From Sinohyriopsis cumingii (taxonomy: Eukaryota > Mollusca > Bivalvia > Unionida > Unionidae), in assembly GCA_028554795.2 (NCBI GenBank), contig CM068828.1, forward strand, positions 6,527,720-6,591,719: a stretch of DNA of 64,000 bases, written 5' to 3'. The notes under the pieces were generated by a model that was not told the origin of the DNA, searched no databases, and was given only the letters and a program-made list of their open reading frames with translations. This document shows positions 1 through 12,342 of this stretch, in pieces. The first letter of the stretch is position 1. The number at the start of each line of letters is the position of its first letter. Position numbers and translations under genes: made by a program.

Positions 1-752
1 AATACACCATTGTGCTGTATTTGGCAAATCATTCTCTGATTTTTCATAATGTCAAGCGGTTTAAATGCCTCAAGTACACATTTCACAGGACTGCACTAAA
101 ACATGTAATTTTCCTTCACATACTAATTCTTATGGTCAAATGAATAAATTTACTTAAGAAGCAAAATGTCCAACTTGTCCGAGGTCACCAGGCAACGGAT
201 TCTTGTTACTACACCATACCATCTGAACATGAAAGACACATGCACAAAACTTTAGTGCAAAAATTAATTAAAGCCTGTCATTCATAAAATTTAGACACAA
301 TCACCTAGTTTTTAATGATGATGATGTCTCAACACAACTGCATGAACCGTATTAGCAAGTCAGGTTCTCTCATGGAATTTATGAAATTGTAAGGGTGTAC
401 ATTATTACATAAATAAAATTACTGGTGCAAATTAAAGATGCAGAACATTTTGGTTTGATTATGCTAGTCACACTTTATCATGTTTATGTGTAACGACTTT
501 GGTATTTTTATTGGGGGTAATCCGAGTCAAAGAATTTTGCCTAAGCACACAATACAGCAGCCAATTTGGCCTGTCCATGGAACACACATAAGATTTAGTG
601 ACACATTAGCCTAATCCTGGCTGCATAATGCTGATTAAAAGTTTAGTTCTACTAAAAATGTTTTAAAAAATCTTTTTAGGTTGATAAATTGTTCCAAATA
701 AATGTGAATATTTAGTCTTTCAAGATGTATTGTTAAGAAACATCTGCAAAAC
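1..752. other. Non-coding AT-rich sequence
   Basis: No exon, repeat family or RNA recognised. Presumably intron of the DGK-like gene, or intergenic. Confidence 0.5.
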
Positions 753-1806
753 TTATATATTTCCTGAATACTACAGTATAATATCTGATGTACTGCCTAA
801 ATACTACAGTATCATACCTAATGAATTGCCTAAATACTAGAGTACCATCATACTTGATGTATTTCTTGAATACTACAGTATCATATTTGATGTATTTCCT
901 GAATAATACAGTATCATACTTGATGTATTGCCTGAATATTGCAGTATCATACTTGATCTATTTCCTGAATACTACAATATCATATTTTATGTATTTCCTG
1001 AATACTACAGTATCATACTTAATGCATGGCCCAAATACTAAAGTATTTTATCATGCTTGATGTATTTCCTGAATACTACAGTGTTATACTGATGTATTGC
1101 CCAAATACTACAGTACTGAATCATACTTGATGTATTCCCTGAATATTGCAGTTTCATACTTGATGTATTTCCTGAATACTACGGTATCAAACTTGATGTA
1201 TTTCCTGAATATTAGTCTCATACTTGATATATTGCCTGAATACTACAGTATTGTACTTGATGTATTGCCTGAATACTAATAGTATCATGCATGATCTATT
1301 TCCTGAATACTACAGAATCATATTTGATGTATTGCCCAAATACTACAGTACTGTATCATACTTGATGTATTTCCTGAATACTAGTGTTATACTGATGTAT
1401 TGCCCAAATACATCAGTACTTATCATTTGATGTATTGCCTGAACACTAGTGTCATACTGATGTATTGCTTGATTACTAGTTTCATACCTGACCAATTTCC
1501 TAATACATATTTTATGTGTATCCAGATTACATGAGTATCATACTTGATGTATTACTCAAATACTTCAGAATCATACTCGATGCATTGCCCAAATACAACA
1601 GGATCATACTCAATATATTGCCCAAATACAACAGTATCATACTTGATATATTGCCCAAACACTACAGTATCATACTTGACATACTGCCCAAATACAACAG
1701 CATCATACTTGATATATTGCCCAAATATAACAGTATCATACTCAATATATTGCCCAAATATTTCAGTATCCTACTTGATATGCTGCCTAAATACTACAGT
1801 ATCATC
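753..1806 (+). repeat. 33-bp minisatellite, about 32 copies
   Basis: The unit contains ACTTGATGTATTGCCTGAA and TACTACAGTATCA. Copies are diverged, with indels. Because 33 is divisible by 3, long meaningless frames stay open (for example 788-1060 and 1516-1881). The 3' part of the array (1600-1800) uses a CCCAAATAC variant, suggesting a more recent subfamily. Confidence 0.93.
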
Positions 1807-3715
1807 CTGTTTCCTTCAGTGCAAAAGCAGAAGACAAGTAAGCCAACTCTATTTCAATCAGGGACAGATAACACCTGGTAACATGGACACGATAAGTCAG
1901 TTCAATTTTTGTTTCCCAATGTCAATTTGATACATATAACATTTGATAAATTATAGCACTGAGAAGACATCGGTGACTCCTAGAAGGCAGATTCGAGCAA
2001 ACTGCAAATCAATGGTGTTTCTTCTCATCATTATATGTAATCAATCATATTCTATTTAAATTTTAAATTTTACCATTTTGAAGATTCTGGGTTCTTAATT
2101 CTCATAAGCTAGTAAGTAAAGTGATAATATGACCAAAAGCACTGTTCTCATTGTTTCAATTTTCTCTTACTCAAGTTCTAAGAAATTATAATTCTCTTAT
2201 TATTAGGTGTGAAATTACAAACTATAATGTCATGGACTGTTCTTAGCCTTCGGTAGAAATTTATATCTAGTAATTAGAAAAAGGAGGTAATAATAGGAAT
2301 TGTTAATTCTATCAACACTTTCTGTAATTATAATATTCATTTTGCTCCTGTAAACATTTTTCAATCTCATCTTCATGATCTACAACAATCATGTTTGAAA
2401 ATAAATTTTTCATACTTTTCAGCTACAAACATTGGTTTTTCTGCATTTCTGGTCTGACATTCAAAATTTTAAACTGACTTTGTATCTGAATTCATGCACA
2501 ACAATTTGAGCATGTTATTACAAATTCTTGTTTCCTATATACATCTCAAGTATATTATGAATACTATGTGTTATTTGGTTCTTTGGTCATTTACAAGACT
2601 TCCTATATTTAAAATACAGAAATTGTATGACAATGAGTTGGTAAGCTTTAATCAATTTTTTCTTCTTCATAAAGCAGAATAATTTCATGTTTGTTTTCAT
2701 ATGCAATTTTAAATATGGCTTGTTATATTGATTTAATAAATAAAAGCTCTATCTGCATTCCCAAAACTTTTCTTCTCTTCATTACGGATAGTATCGAACC
2801 TCTCCTACATGTGAATACCGCAGTTAACAGTTAATTAAATTTCCACAGGAACATGTGTGGACATCAATGTAATAGATCAATGATTCCTGACACATCTGAA
2901 TAGATACGGGCAAATCACAATGAAATCCAATAAAATATAAAACTAAAACATGAACGTCACTTAATAAGTCTTTTAAATCAGCATTTCTTTCATAGTGTTT
3001 TCACCAGTAGGCATTTATTACATCTTGATTGATATTTAGTTGCGTACTGTGCCATTGGAAAAATATTTTTGTTCAAGAAAATCTTACAAAATATAATGAT
3101 TTCCTTTCAAAACCTTCAAATAAAATGATGACGATTTCAAATTTCTGCTGGCTGACTGACATTCCAATCACAAAACTAACAGGCTTTCATTTACCAATTT
3201 TGTCGTGATTTTTTAATGCAAAGCAAATAAAAGCCTATTCTTGGCCTTTTTTAAAACAATAAAAATGGGATCCACACCTGCTTCTGTGTGTAATAATTGG
3301 GTTTGCAAATAATTTAGGCATTCTAAAATTAAAGATCAGCACACATATAAACTCATCAAGAATCAAATGAATGGAATGAAGAATAGTAAGTGTTAACAAG
3401 TACGAGTTTATGAAAAGAGCCAATAATCACTTATAACAAATATATTAATTATGAAATAAAATCAACTATCCATTCTCAGAATCATGGCATTTGAATCCGA
3501 TTAATCTGGTGTGACATTTGGACACGAACGTTACAAAGCAATCTCTGGGTATTTACATCCAATTAGCTAATGAACATTTGACGAGGAGGATGCTTCAGGT
3601 AATTAGGGCATGTTACAAAGCATTGTTCACTACTGTCAACCATTTCTAAGGATGACAATATCCAAGTAATTAAGGTACAGCTGGTAACAAATTAAGATGC
3701 CTGTGCATGTTAGAT
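1807..3715. other. Non-coding AT-rich sequence
   Basis: Nothing recognised. Short frames at 2494-2682 and 3235-3423 have no splice context or familiar motif. Confidence 0.5.
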
Positions 3716-4036
3716 TACCATATGTACTCATTTTTAAGTTGAGTCAAATTGCAAAAAGAAAAAATTATTCTGATCTGATACAGTATAACATGCTTACAGA
3801 TCAGAGTCTATGTTACTTGTTCTACTAATTACTCCTAACAAACCACACAGACCCAGATCTGCCAACCCACACCAAATACACTTTTAGAAAAACAGGGTGT
3901 CATTTCTATGCTCTAACCAGCCATACATGCTGGGATGGGGCTAAGGAATGTCAACAAAGCCAACATATATGACTGCAGATATGGATCTGTATAGTTTGCA
4001 GTTGGCCTTTGCTTATAAGTGAGTATATACGGTACT
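3716..4036 (+). mobile_element. Fold-back MITE, copy 1 (most complete)
   Basis: Terminal inverted repeats: ACCATATGTACTCATTTTTA at the left and, reversed, ACCGTATATACTCACTTATA at the right. Internal inverted pairs CTGATCTG/CAGATCAG (3772-3804) and ACAGACCCAGATCTGC against GCAGATATGGATCTGT with AGTTTGCAG. Also contains CTAATTACTCCTAACAAACC, shared with the other two copies. Confidence 0.7.
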
Positions 4037-4192
4037 GGAAAAACTACCAGTACTTAAAGGATAAGAACCTTGGTGGGCGGACAATCAATTGACATCCAGC
4101 TGCTGTAGTACAAAATAAAGCGATAGAGTTGTAGAAAACAAACTGAAAGGAAAGAAGGTAGTTATACTTTCAGAATACAACCAACAGAATTA

Positions 4193-4434
4193 ATCTGATA
4201 TTATAAAGTCCATGTATTTTCAATCTGGCATTATAAAGTCCATATATTTTCAATCTGGCATTATAAAGTCCATATATTTTCAATCTGGCATTATAAAGTC
4301 CATATATTTTCAATCTGGCATTATAAAGTCCATATATTTTCAATCTGGCATTATAAAGTCCATATATTTTCTATCTGGCATTATAAAGTCCATATATTTT
4401 CAATCTGGCATTATAAAGTCCATATATTTTCAAT
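4193..4434 (+). repeat. 30-bp minisatellite, 8 near-identical copies
   Basis: The unit contains TTATAAAGTCCATATATTTT and CAATCTGGCA. Only isolated substitutions (first unit CATG, one C-to-T), so expansion is recent. The 74-codon frame (10-aa repeat YFQSGIIKSI) is an artefact. Confidence 0.97.
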
Positions 4435-4961
4435 AACATCATGACCTCTTGACTTTGGGGCATATAGTGTCATTACATTTCCTAACCACATATGGATGTC
4501 CTCACAAATAAGTGCATTTCTTTATTTTCATCAAATCCTGGTCATTCTAGACATCCTTGTAAGACAAAACCAGTATGATTACTCTCCATTACCTACTGTA
4601 AATGTTATTCAGGTGCTCAGATGAGTCCATATTTCCTGTGAATAAACATATTTGACCGTTAAACCCCCCTCCACCCCCATGAGTTGCATCCTGGATCCAA
4701 TAATTAACAGCCACTCACAATCAAAGTACAAATGTACAATAGATGGGGTACTGGTTAAAAGACCTGAACACTACGGGACTGGTAAGCTCTCTTCATAGTA
4801 AATGCAATCCACCTAGAAATGGTGGAGGCTGAAATATTAGCTGAACCTTTAATTTGCAGGAAAAGACATTGCCTTTAACCAAGTGAGAAAGGAGTAAGAT
4901 ATCTGGTTTCAAGTTTGCCCCAGAAAATGTCTCCAAACTGGGGAAAAATCTAAACCTGTAG

Positions 4962-5027
4962 GTATGGGACACAGATTATTAAGGTATGGGACACAGATTA
5001 TTAAGGTATGGGACACAGATTATTAAG
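4962..5027 (+). repeat. 22-bp tandem repeat, 3 identical copies
   Basis: Unit GGTATGGGACACAGATTA plus TTAA, three exact copies. Confidence 0.95.
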
Positions 5028-5044
5028 CATGAGTTGGTAAACCT

Positions 5045-6350
5045 CATTCATTCCTTCATCAAATGATCAGGATTCCTCTTCCTCTTCATGTCTAACACTG
5101 GGAGGCAGGACTTAGTGTGACCCAGTCTCTCTCTGCTAGGGCAAAACTTTGTGGGAGGAGAAACTTGCCCTGGTAACCATTCCTGTGGAGTTAACAGACT
5201 GTTACAAGCAATGGCCTCCATTGGTGGCTGAGGGTGACCCTCTGCCTGCTTAGAGTACTTTGGGAAAGAAAGTCCACCCTCCCTCTGTTTAGACCTCATA
5301 AGACAAAGTAGGTCTAAAACCGTAAGACACAACGTCCATGGCTCTGTGTAGGAAAAGGGCCTAATGCACTGCTATGGAGGAAGGCCCCAAATCCCTGTAA
5401 TCCAATTCCCACCCACCCCTGCAGGACAAAACAGTAGCCTGGAGATGAGGGAAGACTTGGCCCAATCCCTATGCGTTTAGTGTAGTGCCACCAAAGACTG
5501 GTGCCCTGTGACTGGGTCCCAGTGCCCAGTCATCAGGCATAAATTTGTTAGGCAACTCAGAGCTGTAGGAAGACCCTTCCCCAGACACCTGACAGAATTA
5601 GATCTGATATCTGAGCACAATCCCATTGCCAACAACACGCCCTGAAGTTTGAAAGGGTGCTACTCCCTCTTATGGGGGATTGCTACTCATGGGAGGGGGG
5701 GCAACTCTCTACCCTTCTGGACAAAGGAGGGTGCTGCTCCTCAATAAGGGGAGGGCACATCTCTTTTTCTTTTTTAGTGCTGGGATGGGTTCACTTTCAG
5801 CTGTTGGCAAGTAGAGTGTACTGCTGCTCCTATATCATGGGGGGGGGGGGCACAACTCACTCTTTGCCTATTTGGACAAAAGCGGGTGCAGCCCCCATGC
5901 TACTCCACCCCAAGGGTAGGATGTGACTCACTCTGTCCTAGTGGAAAAGAGTGTGCTGCTCCTACCTCATAGGAGAGTGCAACTTGCTCTGGACCCTCAA
6001 AGAATGGGGAAGGTGCTGCTGCTCTGTAACAAGAGGATGCAACTCACCCATTTGTAATCTCACTTGGAAGGAGGTCCACTAACCTTAAGATCACCTATCT
6101 TAGGAGGGTCCCACTAACCCTAAGAGTCTCCAAAGAAATTATGGTAAACTTCTTCTGAGACCAGAGGAACCCAAAGAAGGAAAACACATTTAATTCTGCA
6201 AAAAATGAGGAAGGAACTCTCTTCCTTCTTTACATAATACCACATTTGGCCTGGTACAGTGCTAAAAAATCTGATTCCCTGATGCCTGGGGCCTCCCTAA
6301 TTTCAGATCGGGCTCCTCCTGTATTCTAAGTGAAGTGCCCATTGGGCTTG
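5045..6350. repeat. GC-richer island with degenerate 60-85 bp repeats
   Basis: Composition differs sharply from the surrounding AT-rich DNA. From 5.64 to 6.06 kb a degenerate unit recurs: GGTGCTGCTCCT, then GGGGAGGGCACATCTC-like, then a stretch ending GGACAAA. Copies at about 5722, 5806, 5873, 5944 and 6005. Includes a run of 12 G at 5839-5850. The open frames on both strands (5048-5332 minus, 5657-5926 plus) match no protein I know. Origin unknown; it could be a foreign or transposon-derived block. Confidence 0.55.
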
Positions 6351-7949
6351 TCCCAAGAAATCTAATTTACCTGAGAAGACATCAATCTCGCTGATGAAAT
6401 GTGGAAATTATTTTCAAAATGTTGACTTCCCATAACATGGAATGTCATGTTAAAAACACACATTTTTACTCCTAAAACCCCTGACACGATTGTTTCAAAA
6501 CATAATTTTCAGTAATCTTTGATAAAAGAAAGAGAAAAAAACACCAGTATCAGTGTATCACCTTGCAATGAATGACTGAGAGTCAAAAATCCCCTTGTTG
6601 TCAGAATTGGGGTCAGACTATGTAAAAAAACAAACTTAGGTATCAAAACTAGGGGTCAAATTAAAATTTTGGGGGTCCCTGAAGCATAACTGAGGGTAAA
6701 GGGGAAACAATGAGTATGTATGCTCATTACATGTAGCATGTCTAAACGGTAAACAATCTTGATTGGAGCTGATGTAAAACTATCCTTTGGGCAATTTAAA
6801 TAGAGGCAATTGAAAGGCATAGTGGTCAGGTATAAGCCACAATTTCATTTATTACTTAACTGGCTCAAAATAGTGTGATGTGTTTGAAGACTGCAGTGAG
6901 TGAGCCCACAGTGCTAATTTGCATAGGCCAAAAATTTACGAAGTGGAACAACCCAATATTGGTAAATCAAACAGATGCTATATGTGTGTAGGCAAAAAAA
7001 GTTATTACATATGATTGCCTTGAATGAGAATGTTTAAGCCATCTGTATTAAAGATTACTGACAGCCGCAACGTTTCTTTGAAGTCGGACTTTATTCCATA
7101 TATTCAATGGAATGCATGATTATTTTATTTGTCAGAATCTTGTTCAAGTGTTATTCATTTCTGAAGGTGATTTAGGAAACAAAATTAAATTTCAGAACTC
7201 TTGGGTAATGGAGTTTTACTTGTGAAGCTTGACTGCAAAAAAAAGGGGCAGAGGCCATTTAATTCTTGCACATATTGCAAACAACATATCGATATATTTT
7301 ATTCCTGTGTGTACCATGTCTGTGGAAATATGGGCTCCACCTGTACATAACACATTCAATATAGTGAATTGAACATTTTGATTAGTTCTTTTGATTAATA
7401 TTCATTATCCTTTTTAAAATACTTACTACTAATTGAACTATGCTTTTCAGGATGATTTTAGCCATGAAATATGATTGGTTGAAAGAAATAATAAGCAAAA
7501 GCTTGTGTCGATAAAGTGTTACCACCCACACTGGACAGGGGCATTAGTCCAGGGTTGTAGAATTTTAGTCAAGGCTTGTGAAATTTTTTTAGTCACCAGG
7601 CTGGGGCCTGTGTCTAAAAAATTTATCTGCGCACTGCTGGTACCAGACCCCAACCAACTAGAGATAGGCAAGTGGAGTGGTATCACCCACCCAGACACTG
7701 GCTAGTCATGAAAGAGAAAGCTGTAAAGATGCATTTAAATACTTCTACACAAGTAAATGTACAAAGGTATGTACATGGATCAAGTCTATACTAATATAAT
7801 AACAGCAAGAACTCAACTTTCCAAACTTTTGTCTTAGAGACAAAAAACAATCATCGATGTTTCATTGCAAAAAGGAAGTCCTGCAAAGATGAGAATTAAT
7901 GACGTTCAAGTACTAAACACACTAAATAAATGAGAAAATGGTGTGAAAC
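6351..7949. other. Non-coding sequence
   Basis: No recognised element. A stretch at 7.52-7.70 kb (CACCAGGCTGGGGCCTG, CCAGACCCCAACCAAC) is GC-richer than its flanks, but its 76-codon frame is unconvincing. Confidence 0.45.
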
Positions 7950-9200
7950 CTGCCCTTTTGAGATTAAAAAATGCACAAGTGACATTTAAAAGAAAATGTG
8001 AAATATGATGATTCATGACTGTAAAAGACAATAAAACGAATCGATACAATTCCAAAGACCAAATTTAATGATGGCAATAAATCCAACTAATAATACTAAA
8101 ACAAATTAATAAAAGTGACAAAATGGCTTACTCGAGAATTGGCGATGACTAATTAGCAATTACTAACAAAGTAGGGTAAGACTACTAATAACATGGATAA
8201 TAATACTGTCTGATACTGATTACAAGAATGAAGTGGCGTTCAATAGCTAAAAGCACAGCATAAGGAGAGAAAAAACTGATGTCGTATCTGCTTTTCTCTT
8301 ATAAAAATAACACTTCTCCCATTAAACGAAAATGTTAAATCTGATGATTCGTTATTGTAATAAAGTAATAAACAAAACTGTTATTGTAATAAAGTAATAA
8401 ACAAATTTGTGATTGTAATAAAGTAATAAACAAAATTGTTATTGTAATAAAGTAATAAACAAAATCGTTATTGTAACAAAGTAATAAACAAAATCAATAT
8501 CACTCCCATTAAACGAAAATGTTAAATCTGATAATACGTTATTGTAATAAAGTAATAAACAAAATCGTTACTGTAATAAAGTAATAAACAAAATCGTTAT
8601 TGTAACAAAGTAATAAACAAAATCAATATCAGTCTGCAGACCAAATTCACATAAAATAAGGCCATAAAACCCAAATAACACTAAAGTCATAAAATGATAT
8701 CAACCAGCCTTACTCGAGAATTGGCAACAATTAATTTGGCAGTTTATGATTGTTAAAAAAGTATAATAAAATGGCAAACTAATGGATACTGATTCACATA
8801 AAATGTTGTTGTTATAGGGTTTAATGCCATTTTTCAGCATAAGATATGCTATACATGGCGGCCAGTATTAATGGTGGAGGAAGAACCCGAGAAACCCCCA
8901 GAAAGAACCACCGACCCACGAGAAGCTACTGGAAAGCTTTCTCACATACCCACATTAGCCAAATCTGAGACTCGAACCCACGCAGACAGAGGTGAGATGG
9001 CAGTGATCCGTAACAGAGAGTGCTTTAGACCACTCTGCCACTTGGGGCCCCATCATATAAAATAACTAAAATACAAAGATTCATTACTGTGATAAAAATC
9101 AACATATGTGAGTCCAAATTTGACAAGGATAAGGATATTTAAATAAAAACCTACCTGAGCTAGAAATAAATTCTCAGTAATAATAACTATGTTAACACCC
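7950..9200 (+). repeat. Nested degenerate repeat cluster with 29-bp array
   Basis: Blocks GTTATTGTAATAAAGTAATA (29-bp unit) run at 8350-8500 and 8538-8630. Each is preceded by CCCATTAAACGAAAATGTTA (8316 and 8508), with a diverged version at 7.98 kb. ACTCGAGAATTGGC recurs at 8130 and 8710, and a decayed version at 9.15 kb. So a larger unit was duplicated three or four times, then a SINE-A inserted at 8804. Confidence 0.75.
8804..9051 (-). mobile_element. SINE-A copy 1
   Basis: Same family as the copy at 17.7 kb: CAA-type tail on the left, tRNA-like head ending GGGGCCCC on the right. The flanks carry a 10-bp direct repeat with one mismatch (CACATAAAAT before, CATATAAAAT after). A 64-codon open frame across it is an artefact of the SINE. 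It sits inside a degenerate repeat cluster (7.95-9.2 kb). Confidence 0.9.
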
Positions 9201-9849
9201 GTTGGGGTAAGACTAAATGCAAAGCCATACCAAACACAATCAGAAAAAATGCTAATCGATAACTCAAAAAGAGCAGAACAAATCCAAGGGTAATTCCATC
9301 ACAATAAAAATTATATACATAAAGAGAAAATACAAAACGCAACAAGAAACACAAAGCAACAGCAATTTCTCTACAACATAGCTTTTAAGCAGCCATAATG
9401 GCTGCCACTGTACAAATAATGATGGACAAAGCACATGAGCAAAAGTGTTCTAGAATCTTCTGGTTCACCCTAATGGGAGGACGAATTCTCGTCATACAGT
9501 CAGGGTATTTTCTGCCCCCAAAAGTACCAGCTCCGTAACAGCGACAGGTTTTATATTGCTGGTATTAAATTTCCTAAGCACTTGTTCAGGGATGAGTGAG
9601 CTGCAGTAATTACACTTTCTTGTCCTTGTTACACTCAACACAACACACTTCACTACACTACACTGCTAAAAAGCTAGACACTATAATGGGTCAAAACCAC
9701 AAAACTATTATGTTCTAATGTCCCCTCAGATAAACATACACTGTTATATCATTTATTTTCAAGGTCTCAATTTTCATAGGTTTAAAAAGAAAAACATTTT
9801 CATGGGTATTTAAATTCATGGATTTGTTTGTCAAGTTTGCATACTTGAG

Positions 9850-10020
9850 GAAGGAGGCCTTTCTTGACATGGGTTGGAGGTTGGGGAAGGAGGTCTTTCT
9901 TGACATGGGTTGGAAGCTGGGGAAGGAGGTCATTCTTGACATAGGTTGGAGGTTGGGGAAGGAGGTCTTTCTTGACATAGGTTGGAGGTTGGGGAAGGTG
10001 GTCTTTCTTGACATTGGTTG
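9850..10020 (+). repeat. 36-bp minisatellite, about 4.7 copies
   Basis: The unit contains AAGGAGGTCTTTCTTGACAT and GGTTGGAGGTTGGGG. Open on both strands because 36 is divisible by 3; on the minus strand it gives a 12-residue repeat MSRKTSFPNLQP. No start or splice context supports a real protein. Confidence 0.92.
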
Positions 10021-10854
10021 TTTTGGTGCGACTGTTTTGGCTCCAGACAGTTTGGTACCAGCCATTTTCGCATGAAAGATAAAACAGAATATAGCATTTA
10101 TATGTTTAGGATTTGATGTTGGAGCCAGCGTAGACTTGGTGCTACATCAAAGAGCATATTTGTTTTTAAATGTTTCCAGATTTTTATGCCTATAGAATGC
10201 ATTTTTTACCATAAAATTCTGAGGAAAAATGGGGACAGCGTCTTGTGCCCTTAACAAAATATTATGATTTTTAATGAATTTAAGTTTAAAAATGATCCAG
10301 AAAAGGGTGGGATGTGTCAGAATAGACAAGAGGCAGCATCTTCCAACATCAAATAATCAAATCCAACATCAAATAATCAAAAGACTGGTAAATAGTATTA
10401 ATTATTCCTAACAAAAGTGACCATACCATTTGCAAAAGAAAAATTTCTTGCTGAATGGAGCAATTTGTGATATAAAAAAAGGAAAAGAATAATATTGTCA
10501 CAATTATAAAATATAATAAAAAAAACTGCAATACATGTGTACAGAATTTTTATTTATCCCTCCCTCTTCAGCATCATTTTCAAATTAAAATTCTCTAAAA
10601 GTATATTCTTTGTTGTAGCGCCAATCTGCCCACTCCAACATCTAATATGTTCTGTATAAACACAACATGTTATTTTATCTCACGCCAAAACAGCCTGCAC
10701 CTAAACAGCTAGTGCCAAACTGACTAGAACCAAAACAAACAGTGCCAAAAAGTCACATACCCATTTGTAGGTACTGTAATACCATTAATGTATCATAAAT
10801 GGAGTTTTTGCAGGCATTAACCATGTTCATTTAATGCATCAAGATTATTTGATG
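10021..10854. other. Non-coding AT-rich sequence
   Basis: Contains a short 18-bp direct repeat (CAACATCAAATAATCAAA at 10344 and 10363). Nothing else recognised. Confidence 0.5.
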
Positions 10855-11108
10855 GGGACCCCGAGTGGCATAATGGTCTAAAGTGCTCACCATTCCAGAT
10901 TACTGCCATCTCACCTCTGTCTGCATGGGTTGAGTCTCAGATTCGGCTAACGTGGGTATGTGAGAAAGCTTGCCAGTAGCTTCTAGTGGGTCAGTCATTC
11001 TTCCCGGAGTTTGCCAGGGCTCTTCCTCCACCATTTATACTGGCTGCCATTTATTTCCTATCTTATGCTGAAAAATGGCATTAAAACCCTACTACAACTA
11101 CAACAACA
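10855..11108 (+). mobile_element. SINE-A copy 2 (only plus-strand copy)
   Basis: Starts GGGGACCCCGAGTGGC. Box A (GGCATAATGGTCTAAAGTG) and box B (GGGTTGAGTCTC) are partly decayed. Ends AAAATGGCATTAAAACCC plus an ACAACAACAA tail. Target-site duplication ATTATTTGATG / ATTATTTTATG (10 of 11) at 10844-10854 and 11109-11119. More diverged than the other copies. Confidence 0.9.
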
Positions 11109-11943
11109 ATTATTTTATGTTAAATGTTGTTGGATGATGCTTGACCTATGAGACTGAAGCATTTTCATCACCTCATTTTCAGTGAAAATATTTACCATGT
11201 GTGAATTGCTTTTTCCATTCCCGTTCATATGCTATCACCCACCCTCCCCCACCATAATTAAACTGTCGACAACAGTTTCTATGGATGTGTGTTTTATGCT
11301 AAGTGTAAATATAAAAAAGTTAATCTGGTCCTTCAAATTTCATACTGTTGTCATGCGTATAGGAATTCATCACTGGGCATCATCTCTACAATTCCCGGAA
11401 GGCCAACATTAAGTGGAAAAGAAGTACAGACATTTGTTTGGAGTTACTGTGCCCTATTCATTTCCAAGTTGGACCATGCGTGTGTAATGCTGGAATTTCT
11501 CATGAATAGTTAAGGAAATGAGTTACCTTACCTTTCTGATATGTGGCACATTTATCAAATCTGCAAATGTCAGCCCATAAATTAGTGACTTCAACCATCA
11601 GGTGGAGCACTGTTACTAAAAAGCAAGTCACAGGATAGTGATGGAATCAATGTAATTAACTGAAGAATCACATTCTTTTTAAACTTTGCTTTATCGTAAG
11701 TTCTTTACTACTTGTTAATGTGCAAAATGGTATGCATTTGACTATTTTGAACCCTATTATGACTCATTGCAGCATCAGTACAAAACACTTTTGCTCGATT
11801 CACATCGAAATTCACTTGTCTATTTTGTTCAGTTCCACAGCACCATAGTTATGAATGTACAAAGATGATCGAGAGTAAAATATGCACACCACGGACATTG
11901 AGAAGACAATTTTGTGTTCAGAGGTATTTTCCCATGCAGTTTG

Positions 11944-12342
11944 AACAGTTGATGGAAACCACTATGACTAACCCTGAGAAGGACAAACAGTTGATGGAAG
12001 CCACTATGACTATAACCCTGAGAAGGACAAACAGTTGATGGAAGCCACTACGACTATAACCCTGAAAAGGACAAACAGTTGATGGAAGCCACTATGACTA
12101 TAACCCTGAGAAGGACAAACAGTTGACGGAAGCCACTACGACTATAACCCTGAGAAGGACAAACAGTTGACGGAAGCCACTATGTCTATAACCCTGAGAA
12201 GGACAAACAAACAGTTGACAGAAGCCACTACGACTATAACCCTGAGAAGGACAAACAGTTGACGGAAACTACTATGACTAAGCCTGAAAAGGACAAACAG
12301 TTGATGGAAGCCACTATATAACCCTGTGAAAGACAAGCTTTG
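11944..12342 (+). repeat. 45-bp minisatellite, about 9 copies
   Basis: The unit contains AACAGTTGATGGAAGCCACT, ATGACTATAACCCTGAG and AAGGACAA. Variants: GATGGAAG/GACGGAAG, ATG/ACG. The first and eighth units have small deletions. Confidence 0.95.

Noticed and set aside
788-1930. Plus-strand ORFs of 60-128 codons rich in Y, L and N
   Set aside because: Products of the 33-bp minisatellite.
4212-4436. 74-codon ORF with a perfect 10-residue repeat
   Set aside because: Translation of the 30-bp minisatellite.
8990-9050. tRNA-like sequences with box A and box B
   Set aside because: They belong to SINE heads, lack a proper acceptor stem and have SINE bodies attached; not functional tRNA genes.
9715-10075. 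Overlapping ORFs on both strands with 12-residue repeats
   Set aside because: 36-bp minisatellite keeps both strands open; no homology seen.
11539-11567. 29-bp minus-strand microexon candidate with AAAG|gtaagg donor
   Set aside because: Too short to carry evidence; no DGK similarity. Several equally good pseudo-exons of 12-20 bp occur by chance elsewhere (6.37, 14.07, 24.71 kb).
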